Source: Yunchengibacter salinarum
GTDB lineage: Bacteria; Pseudomonadota; Alphaproteobacteria; Sphingomonadales; Kordiimonadaceae
DNA: 64,000 nucleotides
Reading direction: 5' to 3'
Assembly (NCBI RefSeq): GCF_037658235.1
Contig: NZ_JBBJLN010000003.1
Coordinates: 124,001-188,000, forward strand
Of this stretch, positions 18,038 through 24,996 are shown piece after piece; positions within the stretch are counted from its first letter, which is position 1; every line of letters begins with the position of its first letter. A program made the translations under genes and the position numbers. The notes under the pieces were generated by a model. That model had not been told where the DNA came from. It was given only the letters and a program-made list of their open reading frames with translations, and made no database searches.

Positions 18038-18068
18038 GCCGTCCGGCTGTTGCCGGGCGGCTTTTTTT
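18038..18068 (+). terminator. Rho-independent terminator after rpsD
   Basis: A ten-pair stem (GCCGTCCGGC with GCCGGGCGGC, one G-U pair) with a TGTT loop is followed by seven T. It lies 39 bases after the rpsD stop. Confidence 0.9.
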
Positions 18069-18141
18069 GTGTGGCGGCCCTCGCACGGTGCGTTACAAGC
18101 TGCTAAGGCAGAACCAGTATGACAACAGGAGAGCCCGTTTC

Positions 18142-18315
18142 ATGGCCGATGACAACCCGAAGAAATACCGCTTCATAACCGGGGAAGATGATGACCGTTT
18201 CTGCCAGCGGGTCAGCGACGCGCTGGAGGCGGGCTACAGCCTGTACGGCGAACCCCGCCTGGTGGCCATGCCGGATGGTCGCCTGATGTGCGGCCAGGCC
18301 GTCATCAGGGACTGA
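18142..18315 (+). CDS. DUF1737 domain-containing small protein
   Basis: A 57-residue protein beginning MADDNPKKYRFITGEDDDRFC, typical of DUF1737: a short alpha/beta protein with a conserved K/Y-R-x-x-T-G start and a GYxLYGxP motif (here GYSLYGEP). The function of the family is not known to me. The ATG at 18142 follows GGAGAGCCCG; a longer upstream frame overlaps the rpsD terminator and is not credible. The next gene starts 54 bases downstream. Confidence 0.85.
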   Translation: MADDNPKKYRFITGEDDDRFCQRVSDALEAGYSLYGEPRLVAMPDGRLMCGQAVIRD

Positions 18316-18369
18316 TCGGGCCGTGCCGCGCGGGCGGATCACAGGCCAAATCACAGGGGGCAGGGCTGC

Positions 18370-21093
18370 ATGACATCGCCGGGCGAACGGCAAAGCGGTG
18401 CCCAAGCGCCTCTGGCGGACCTGATCCGCCAGGCGAACGATGCCGCGCGGCGTGGCGACGAAGCCGGCGCGGCGGCGCTGCATCGGCGGATTGTCGCCCG
18501 CCAGCCCGACCGGGGCGAGAGCTGGCAGTTCCTGTCCGCGGCGGCGTTCCGGGGCGGGGATCATGCGGGCGCAGCGGCGGCCATACGGGGCTATCTGAAG
18601 GCATATCCGCTGGACGGCGCGGGCTGGCGCTCGCTGGGTCAGGCGCTGCTGCGCGCGGGGCAGGCCGATGCCGCGTGGAACGCCTTGAAAACCGCGCTCA
18701 GCCTGACGCCGAGCGACCGCACGCTGGCCGTATATGCCGGGGAGGCGGCGCGGGCCGCCGGGGCGCGGGACCATGCCGCCAGCCTGCTGTCGCTGGCGCT
18801 GGAGGGCTTGGCCCCCGAAACGCTGGACCGTGTGCGCCGGGAGGGGGAGCCCGCCCTGAGCCATGCCGTGGCCGAGGCCGCCCCCTTTCTGCATCGCTAT
18901 CTCAAGGATCGGATCGTGGCCTGTGCGCCCAAGGGCTGCCGGGATGCCGCGGGCGGGCTCACCGGGGCGCTGGCGGGGGCGGAATGGCGCCAGGGTCTGC
19001 CGGAGGAGGTGTGGGCCGACGATCCGCATGGCCGCAGACCCGCCCAGTTCTTTTTGCCCGCGCTGCCCGCCAGGCCGTGGGTGGCGGGCGAAGAACTGAC
19101 GGGCATGGATGATCTGGTGGCCGCCTTTCCCGCCATTGTGGCGGAGGTGCGGGCCGCGCTGGACCCCGGCGCGGCGGCGCCGTATGTGGCGGCCCATCTG
19201 GGCAAGGATGCGCGCTGGTCCGATCTGGCCGGGCGGGAGGACTGGGGCGCGCTTCACCTGTACAACAATGCCAATGCCACGCCGCTGGCTGAGCGCTTTC
19301 CCCGCACCCTTGAGGCGCTTGAGGGGCTGGACCTGTACCGCCTGAACGGGGCGCCGGTGGAGGTGTTCTTTTCCCTGTTGGCCCCGAACACGACCATCCC
19401 GCCCCACTATGGCACCAATAATGCCCGGCTGACCGTGCACCTGCCCATCATCGTGCCGGACGGCTGCCATGTGACCGTGGCGGAGGAGCGCCGTCCGGTG
19501 GCGGCGGGGGCGCCCCTGGCCTTTGACGACACCTTTTTGCACAGCGCCGCCAATGAGGGGGGTGATCGCCGCGTGACCCTGATCTTTGAAGTGTGGCATC
19601 CGGGCCTGAGCGCGGCGGAAAAACAGGCGGTGATGACGGCGGCGGAGGATTATGACGCCTGGCGCCGGGCACGGAGCGAGAGCCTGGCCTTTCTCGGTGC
19701 CTCGCTGGAGGGGGCGGCTGCCGCTGAACAGGACTGGCGGCGCGCGCGCAAGGCCCTGGCCGAGGGGCAGGCCGCCGCCGCCCATCAATCGCTGGATCGG
19801 GCGCTCAGCCATAATCCGTCTTTCGCACCGGCCCTGGCCGACGCGGTGGACCGGGCGTTTAACGGCGGCGATCATGCAACCGGGCTGGACCTGTTGCAGC
19901 GCCTGGCCGAAAACGGGCCGGATCATGCCGCCACATGGTACCGGCTGGCGGTGGTGGAAGAGCAGGTGGGCACGCGGCAGGGGGCGATCCGCGCCTATGG
20001 CCGCGCGCTCCGGCTGGACCCGAAAAATGCCCTGACACGGCTTTATGCCGGGGCGTATCTGCATGAAGGGGCCGCCGGGCAGGCGGCGGAGCAGCGCGCC
20101 GGGCTGGCCCTGATGTCCGAGGCGCGAGACCTGGACCCCCGCTTTGCCCGCCCGGCGGAGATGCCCGGCGTGGCCGAAGAAACCCGGCGCCGCGCGGCGC
20201 TGGCGGATGGCCTGCTGCGCCGCCATTTCACGGATTTGCACCATGCCGCGCTTGACAGCCTGGTGGCGGCGGGCACGTCGGCGACGGCACTGGACCGGCT
20301 GCGCCGCGCCGTCTGGCCGCAAACCCACGATCATGAACGATACGGGCCGGTGCGCTTCGCCCATGCCGATCAGCGGCCCCATGTGTTTTATATTCCCGAT
20401 CTGGCGCCGATCACCTTTGCCGAGCGGCGACACATGCCCTGGGCCGAGACGGTGGAGGCCGCCAGCGGGGCCGTAAAGGCGGAAGTGACCCGCGCGCTGA
20501 CCACGCTGGAACGCGCCGGGCGCCCCTATCTTGAGGCGGGCATGGGACTGGATGAGAGTTTCGCCCATCTGGAAGGGTCGCTGAACTGGACGGCGCTGGA
20601 TTTGTACCGGGGCGGGCAGCCCAACCCGGAGGTGCTGGACCTGCTGCCGGAAACCGATGCGGTGCTGCGCCGGATGCCGCTGGTGCGTCGCGGCGACCAT
20701 CCGCTTGAGGTGTTCCTGTCGCTGCTCAGGCCGGGTCAACACATTCCGCCACATTACGGGCTCGCCAACAGCCGCCTGACAGTGCATCTTCCCTTGATCG
20801 TGCCGGAACGGTGCCGGATTCGGGTGGGCGATCGCTGGCGGTCCTGGCATGAGGGGGAGATTCTGGCGTTCGATGACAGCTTCGATCACGAGGCGCGCAA
20901 CGACAGTGACCGGTTGCGGATTGTTCTGATTGCGGAAGCATGGCATCCAGACCTGACCGATGACGAGATCCGGGGGGTGGAAACGGTCTTTGCCTGGCGG
21001 CAGGACTGGCTGGATCAAAGAAGCGAGCATGTGGGCGCGGTGCCGGGGCTCGGCAGCGTGGATGAAGGGGGCGGCAATGCCGGAAAAGAGTGA
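18370..21093 (+). CDS. TPR protein with two aspartyl/asparaginyl beta-hydroxylase domains
   Basis: The 907-residue protein is an internal duplication of TPR plus dioxygenase. Helical TPR-like repeats occupy about residues 15-150 and 455-600. Asp/Asn beta-hydroxylase domains lie at about 230-425 and 660-885. Each keeps the two Fe(II) His ligands of the family 45 residues apart: His346 (PPHYGTNN) and His391 (FDDTFLHSA), then His795 (PPHYGLAN) and His840 (FDDSFDHEA). The 2-oxoglutarate-contacting Arg positions (NARLTVHLP, NSRLTVHLP) are also present. Both domains therefore look active. Substrates are unknown; family members hydroxylate Asp/Asn in proteins or act on lipids. It overlaps the GNAT gene by 17 bases. 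Confidence 0.88.
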   Translation: MTSPGERQSGAQAPLADLIRQANDAARRGDEAGAAALHRRIVARQPDRGESWQFLSAAAFRGGDHAGAAAAIRGYLKAYPLDGAGWRSLGQALLRAGQADAAWNALKTALSLTPSDRTLAVYAGEAARAAGARDHAASLLSLALEGLAPETLDRVRREGEPALSHAVAEAAPFLHRYLKDRIVACAPKGCRDAAGGLTGALAGAEWRQGLPEEVWADDPHGRRPAQFFLPALPARPWVAGEELTGMDDLVAAFPAIVAEVRAALDPGAAAPYVAAHLGKDARWSDLAGREDWGALHLYNNANATPLAERFPRTLEALEGLDLYRLNGAPVEVFFSLLAPNTTIPPHYGTNNARLTVHLPIIVPDGCHVTVAEERRPVAAGAPLAFDDTFLHSAANEGGDRRVTLIFEVWHPGLSAAEKQAVMTAAEDYDAWRRARSESLAFLGASLEGAAAAEQDWRRARKALAEGQAAAAHQSLDRALSHNPSFAPALADAVDRAFNGGDHATGLDLLQRLAENGPDHAATWYRLAVVEEQVGTRQGAIRAYGRALRLDPKNALTRLYAGAYLHEGAAGQAAEQRAGLALMSEARDLDPRFARPAEMPGVAEETRRRAALADGLLRRHFTDLHHAALDSLVAAGTSATALDRLRRAVWPQTHDHERYGPVRFAHADQRPHVFYIPDLAPITFAERRHMPWAETVEAASGAVKAEVTRALTTLERAGRPYLEAGMGLDESFAHLEGSLNWTALDLYRGGQPNPEVLDLLPETDAVLRRMPLVRRGDHPLEVFLSLLRPGQHIPPHYGLANSRLTVHLPLIVPERCRIRVGDRWRSWHEGEILAFDDSFDHEARNDSDRLRIVLIAEAWHPDLTDDEIRGVETVFAWRQDWLDQRSEHVGAVPGLGSVDEGGGNAGKE

Positions 21094-21568
21094 CCTTGTG
21101 ATGCGCCGGGCGCGGGACGGGGACCGTGACGGGCTGGTGGCGCTGATCGGGGACTGTTTCAGCGAATATCCCGGCGTGGTGCTGGACCTGCCGGGGATTG
21201 ATCGGGACCTGGAGCGGTTCGCCACTACCCTGTCCGCCGCGGGCGGGGAGGGCTTCGTGGTGGAGGAGGATGACCGGATTGTCGCCTGTGTGGCCTATGC
21301 CCCGGTGGATGATCGGGTTTTCGAGGTGAAGCGGCTTTATGTGGCGGCCCCGCTCAGGGGGTCCGGCCTTGGCATCACCCTGTTGCAACTGGTGGAAAGC
21401 CGGGCGCGCAAGCGCGGTGCCAGGGAAATGATCGCCTGGTCGGACAGCCGGTTCACCCGCGCGCACGCCTTCTATCAACGGGAAGGGTATCAGCGGTGCC
21501 CCGATACCAGGCTGCTGCACGACCCGTCCGAGACGGAGGAATGGCTTTTTGGTCGGCAGCTTTCCTGA
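21077..21568 (+). CDS. GNAT family N-acetyltransferase
   Basis: A 163-residue acetyltransferase fold with the acetyl-CoA-binding region KRLYVAAPLRGSGLGITLLQLVESRAR (R/Q-x-x-G-x-G/A pattern) and a typical late SRFTRAHAFYQREGYQ motif. It begins inside the last codons of the beta-hydroxylase gene (17-base overlap, ATG preceded by GGGGGCGG), so the two are probably co-translated. The acceptor substrate is unknown. Confidence 0.9.
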   Translation: MPEKSDLVMRRARDGDRDGLVALIGDCFSEYPGVVLDLPGIDRDLERFATTLSAAGGEGFVVEEDDRIVACVAYAPVDDRVFEVKRLYVAAPLRGSGLGITLLQLVESRARKRGAREMIAWSDSRFTRAHAFYQREGYQRCPDTRLLHDPSETEEWLFGRQLS

Positions 21569-21617
21569 TCAATCGGTCAGCACCTTGATTCTGATATAAA
21601 GTTTCAATTGTCACGGT

Positions 21618-21662
21618 AAACAATATTGATTGTTTCTTTAACTTTTGCCTAAATTTTAGGCA
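21618..21662 (+). promoter_or_regulatory. AT-rich porin promoter with two inverted repeats
   Basis: TTGATT (21626-21631) and CTAAAT (21649-21654), 17 bases apart, form a plausible promoter for the porin gene. A perfect 7-bp inverted repeat, AAACAATATTGATTGTTT (21618-21635), covers the -35 box, and the near-perfect palindrome TGCCTAAATTTTAGGCA (21646-21662) covers the -10. Both are candidate operators. The whole 21569-21799 gap is much richer in A+T than its surroundings. Confidence 0.45.
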
Positions 21663-21799
21663 GGATTTTTTGTGCAGGGCAGCGTGAAAAATCTATAAGT
21701 GCCTGATTTTACTAAATTATTTAGTTGGCCCACCCCATGCAAGTGTATCCCGTGATCAAAGTCGCCGACTTTGGCGGATATGCTTGAAGGAGACTAAAA

Positions 21800-22543
21800 A
21801 TGGGGTGTTTGGAGCAAGGGAACGGGCGCAATCCGTTCCGTTTTCCGAAGGTTGGGATGTTTACCGCTGTCGCGCTGGGTGCCGCTTTGGGGGCGGTGCT
21901 GGTGCCGGTCAGCGCAGCGGGGGCGGCGGACAACAGTGTCGCTTATTCCGGCTCGGTGGGGCTGGTGAGCGATTACCGGTTCCGGGGTCTTTCGCTGACG
22001 GATGAGGATGTGGCGCTTCAGGGCTCGGTCACCGCCAGCCATGAAAGCGGCTTTTCGCTCAATGTGTGGTCGTCCAGCATTGACGATTTCAACGGCGCGG
22101 GCACGGAACTGGATTTCACGGCGTCCTACACGGCCAATCTGTCGGAGGATGTGAGTTGGACCAACGGGGTTATTTTCTACACCTTCCCCGGCGGCAAGAA
22201 CACCAATTACTGGGAGCTGTACAGCTCCATGAGTGTGTCGGTGGGCGCCGGGTCACTGGGTGCCGGGGTCAATTACAACTGGGATCAGGGCAATATTGGT
22301 GGCCAGGACAATATCTATCTGTCGGCCAATGGTTCATATCCGCTGGCGGACAGCGGCATCTCGCTGAACGGCAATATCGGCTATGAAGATGGCGCGTTCG
22401 GCAATGACAAGGTGGACTGGGGTGTCGGCTTCAGCACCAGCCTGGAAGGCTTCAATGTGGGCGCCACGCTGATTGGCGCGCAAAACGCCGCGGGCAGCAA
22501 TGCCGATACGGGCGTTGTGATCTCAGTCTTCCGCTCCTTTTAG
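21800..22543 (+). CDS. TorF family putative porin
   Basis: A 247-residue outer-membrane protein. A signal sequence (GMFTAVALGAALGAVLVPVSAAGAA) is followed by alternating beta-strand residues opening with YSGSVGLVSDYRFRGLSLTD, the hallmark of the TorF/TIGR02001 family, and the chain ends in a C-terminal Phe (SVFRSF), as expected for BAM-assembled porins. AAGGAG lies nine bases before the ATG. The first ~20 residues ahead of the hydrophobic core are long for a signal peptide; a GTG or ATG nearer the core (ATG 21857) is possible. Cargo is unknown. Confidence 0.88.
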   Translation: MGCLEQGNGRNPFRFPKVGMFTAVALGAALGAVLVPVSAAGAADNSVAYSGSVGLVSDYRFRGLSLTDEDVALQGSVTASHESGFSLNVWSSSIDDFNGAGTELDFTASYTANLSEDVSWTNGVIFYTFPGGKNTNYWELYSSMSVSVGAGSLGAGVNYNWDQGNIGGQDNIYLSANGSYPLADSGISLNGNIGYEDGAFGNDKVDWGVGFSTSLEGFNVGATLIGAQNAAGSNADTGVVISVFRSF

Positions 22544-22570
22544 GGCGACCCGGAAGGCATATCACCGCCC

Positions 22571-22952
22571 CAGCGCCGCCCCTACCGGTGCTGCCCCACG
22601 GCAGCGCCGGAGGGCGCGACCGCGCCCCGCCGCAAGTGCGGCGCCCCCGCGGAGCGCGCGCGTAGCACGCCTGCGTGAGCGGTAAACAAATCCCGCACCG
22701 GCGTCGCCTCTACCGCCATCCCGCCACTACGCGGGATGAGCGGAGGCCACGACCGTGGCCCGCCGCAAGTGCGGCGCCCCCGCGGAGCGCGCGCGATAGC
22801 GCGCTTGCGTGAGCGGTAAACAAATCCCGCACCGGCGTCGCCTCTACCGCCATCCCGCCACTACGCGGGATGAGCGGAGGCCACAAGCGTGGCCCGCCGC
22901 AAGTGCGGCGCCCCCGCGGAGCGCGCGCGATAGCGCGCTTGCGTGAGCGATA
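22571..22952. repeat. Three tandem copies of a ~133-bp hairpin-rich unit
   Basis: This fills the gap between the 3' ends of the porin and aldo/keto reductase genes. A shared landmark (CCGCCGCAAG) recurs at 22627, 22760 and 22894, giving periods of 133 and 134 bases. Copies 2 and 3 are nearly identical; copy 1 is degenerate upstream of its landmark. Each copy can form a series of hairpins: CATCCCGC/GCGGGATG (copy 1 instead GGTGCTGCC/GGCAGCGCC), GGCCAC/GTGGCC (copy 1 GGGCGC/GCGCCC), CGCCGC/GCGGCG, and GCGCGC/GCGCGC around GATA (weaker in copy 1). Pairing is kept while sequence changes. No coding frame is credible. It resembles REP/BIME-type elements in position, but I do not recognise the family. 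Confidence 0.85.
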
Positions 22953-24005
22953 TCAAGGACACGGAAATGTCAGGTCGTCCTCAATGGCGTCGATCCGGTC
23001 CAGAAGGGCGCGGTCCAGCGTCATGTCTGCTGTTTCAAGGGCGGCCTTGAGTTGGTCATCCGTGCGCGCGCCGATGATATTGGCGGTCACGAAGGGCTGC
23101 TGGTTGACGAAGGCGTTGGCCATTTGCGCCGGGTCCAGCCCGTGTTCCCGCGCCAGTGCCACATAGCGCCGGGTGGCTTCCACGCCGCGCGGCGAGGTGT
23201 AGCGGGGGAACTTGTCCCCGAACAGGGTGAGCCGGGCGCCTTCCGGCTTGTGCCCGTCCAGATATTTGCCGCTGAGCACGCCGAAGGCCAGCGGGGAATA
23301 GGCCAGCAGGCCGCACTTTTCGCGCATGGCCACTTCCGCCTGCGCCACCTCAAAGCTGCGATTGAGCAGGTTATAGGGGTTCTGCACGCTCTGAACGCGG
23401 GGCAGGCCCTTTTGTTCCGCCAGATGCAGGGCGTGCATGGTGCCCCAGGCGGTTTCATTGGAAAAGCCGATGGTGCGGATCTTGCCTTCTTTCACCAGGT
23501 CCGCCAGCGCTTCCAGCGTTTCCTCTATGGCGATGGCGTCCGGGTCTTCCTTGTGCTTGTAGCGCAGACGGCCAAAGAAATTGGCGGGCCGTTCTGGCCA
23601 GTGCAGTTGGTACAGGTCGATCACATCGGTTCCAAGGCGTTTCAGGCTGCCATCCACAGCCGCGCGGATCTGTTGGGCGTTCAGGCGGCACTGGCCGTCG
23701 TCCATGTCCGGGCGCACATAGGGAAAGCCCGACCGGCCCAGTACCTTGGTGGCGATCACCACATCGTCCCGGCGCCCGGTTTTCTTCAGCCAGGAACCGA
23801 TGATCTGCTCGGTTCGGCCATAGGTCTCCTCCCGCGCGGGGATCGGATACATTTCCGCCGTGTCGAGGAAATTGACGCCGTGATCCAGCGCCATATCGAT
23901 CTGGCGGTGGCCTTCGGCTTCGCTGTTCTGTTCGCCCCATGTCATGGTGCCGAGACAGATCAGGCTGACGGAAATATCACTGGTGCCAAGCGGGCGGTAC
24001 TGCAT
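22953..24005 (-). CDS. Tas-like aldo/keto reductase
   Basis: A 350-residue aldo/keto reductase (TIM barrel, NADPH-dependent) close to E. coli Tas: LGTMTWGEQNSEAEGH, FLDTAEMYPIP (catalytic Asp and Tyr), VIATKV (Lys), LYQLHWPERP (His) and NPYNLLNRSFEVA. Tas was found as a suppressor of tyrosine starvation; the natural substrate remains unclear. I start at ATG 24005 (MQYRPLG); the longer frame from 24029 adds eight residues. Its stop codon directly abuts the hairpin repeats, and a terminator separates it from grxD upstream. Confidence 0.93.
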   Translation of the reverse strand: MQYRPLGTSDISVSLICLGTMTWGEQNSEAEGHRQIDMALDHGVNFLDTAEMYPIPAREETYGRTEQIIGSWLKKTGRRDDVVIATKVLGRSGFPYVRPDMDDGQCRLNAQQIRAAVDGSLKRLGTDVIDLYQLHWPERPANFFGRLRYKHKEDPDAIAIEETLEALADLVKEGKIRTIGFSNETAWGTMHALHLAEQKGLPRVQSVQNPYNLLNRSFEVAQAEVAMREKCGLLAYSPLAFGVLSGKYLDGHKPEGARLTLFGDKFPRYTSPRGVEATRRYVALAREHGLDPAQMANAFVNQQPFVTANIIGARTDDQLKAALETADMTLDRALLDRIDAIEDDLTFPCP

Positions 24006-24058
24006 GGGGCGATCCTCGTTCAGGCGCACTGGTTCAGGCGCAAATCGGTTAGACTCAG

Positions 24059-24113
24059 AAAAACAGCCGATCGGCGCCCGATCGGCTGCTAAAAAAGTGT
24101 GCCGGAAACCGGC
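24059..24113 (-). terminator. Rho-independent terminator(s) after grxD
   Basis: Read on the minus strand, a small GCCGG/CCGGC hairpin next to the grxD stop is followed by T6. Then comes an 11-pair perfect stem (CAGCCGATCGG arms, three-base loop, 24064-24088) followed by T5 (24059-24063). The pair should end grxD transcripts before the aldo/keto reductase gene. Confidence 0.88.
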
Positions 24114-24446
24114 TCAGGCGGCGATGCCCTTGTCTTTCATCAATTGCTGCAATTCGCCCGCTTCGAACATTTCGCGGATGATGTCGCAGCCGCCGACGAA
24201 CTCCCCCTTCACATAAAGCTGGGGGATGGTCGCCCAGTCGGAAAAGTCCTTGATGCCCTGGCGCAGTTCCGGGTCATCCAGAACATTGTAGCTTTCATAG
24301 GGCACGTCCATATGGGACAGAACCTGGGCCACCACGCTGGAAAAGCCGCACTGGGGAAAGACCGGCGTGCCTTTCATGAACAGAACCACGTCGTTCGTGT
24401 TCACATAATTCTGGATGCGTTCGAAAATGGGGGGGTGTTGGCTCAT
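24114..24446 (-). CDS. grxD: Monothiol glutaredoxin, Grx4 family
   Basis: A 110-residue protein with the monothiol CGFS active site (PQCGFSSVVAQ), the KGTP motif and WATIPQLYVKGEFVGGCDI, all diagnostic of Grx4/GrxD. Grx4 proteins carry a [2Fe-2S] cluster, often shared with BolA, and take part in iron-sulfur trafficking and iron sensing. The bolA gene lies 132 bases upstream on the same strand. An extended -10 (TGGTATGAT, around 24498-24503 on the plus-strand numbering) suggests its own promoter as well. Confidence 0.97.
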   Translation of the reverse strand: MSQHPPIFERIQNYVNTNDVVLFMKGTPVFPQCGFSSVVAQVLSHMDVPYESYNVLDDPELRQGIKDFSDWATIPQLYVKGEFVGGCDIIREMFEAGELQQLMKDKGIAA

Positions 24447-24578
24447 GGCTGGATACCTCGCATGTTGGAAAAGGGCGGATGGACCGCGCCCGAATAAATC
24501 ATACCAAAACAGTTAAGTTTCCGGGCGCCCTCTGACAAGAGCAAATCCGTTTTTTCGGTGTTTCGCCCATTGGCGCGA

Positions 24579-24812
24579 TCAGTCGGGCGTGGCGGTTTGC
24601 AGGGCGAGCGCGTGCAGTTCCTCGCCCATGCGGCCTTTCAGGCTTTTATAGACCATCTGGTGCTGCTGTACCCGTGAAAGGCCGCGAAATCCCTCATAGA
24701 CCACGCGGGCCGCGTAATGATCGCCGTCGCCGCGCAGGTCTTCTATGCTGACTTCGGCGCCGGGCAGGGCGTCCTTGATCAGGGTTTCGATGTCGTCTGC
24801 CGTCATCGCCAT
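24579..24812 (-). CDS. bolA: BolA family protein
   Basis: A 77-residue BolA-fold protein (MAMTADDIETLIKDALPGAE; YEGFRGLSRVQQHQMVYKSLKGRMGEELHALAL) with the conserved RVQQHQMVY segment that bears the His used for shared cluster ligation with Grx4. Length and sequence are closest to the short BolA2-like (IbaG/BolA2) group found beside grxD in alphaproteobacteria. The ATG at 24812 has a GGAGAG ribosome site; the upstream extension of the frame is not family-like. Confidence 0.95.
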   Translation of the reverse strand: MAMTADDIETLIKDALPGAEVSIEDLRGDGDHYAARVVYEGFRGLSRVQQHQMVYKSLKGRMGEELHALALQTATPD

Positions 24813-24845
24813 GATGTGCTCTCCCGCATAAATCCGTGTCAAAGG

Positions 24846-24874
24846 GCATATGGCATGGCCGGGGCGCTGTGCAA
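24846..24874 (-). promoter_or_regulatory. Probable bolA promoter
   Basis: On the minus strand TTGCAC (24874-24869) and ATATGC (24851-24846) are 17 bases apart. Transcription would start about 30 bases before the bolA ATG. Confidence 0.4.
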
Positions 24875-24913
24875 GCATTGCCTTGAAATCCGGTTGCGCA
24901 TGACCGGCCAGAC

Positions 24914-24941
24914 CTTGCCCCACAGGCCCGGAGCGGGCAAG
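24914..24941. promoter_or_regulatory. Inverted repeat upstream of the flippase gene
   Basis: CTTGCCC (24914-24920) and GGGCAAG (24935-24941) form 7-bp arms separated by 14 bases, in the bolA/flippase divergent region. This is a candidate operator for the flippase; no matching -10 is obvious. Confidence 0.3.
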
Positions 24942-24996
24942 ACAGAAACAGGATAGGGCGCCGGATGTTGACGGCGTGCAGCAGCAGGGCAGAAGC

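Noticed and set aside
18103..21225. A very long antisense open frame opposite the hydroxylase gene, and similar ones near 32787-35084, 53121-56162 and 57628-60735
   Set aside because: Their translations are rich in His, Gln, Arg and Pro and match no family. High GC content on the coding strand leaves few stops in the opposite frame. The plus-strand genes are certain.
22571..22952. CRISPR array or protein-coding repeat
   Set aside because: The unit is too long and without unique spacers, and no frame gives a plausible repeated protein. Hairpins and paired changes fit a noncoding element.
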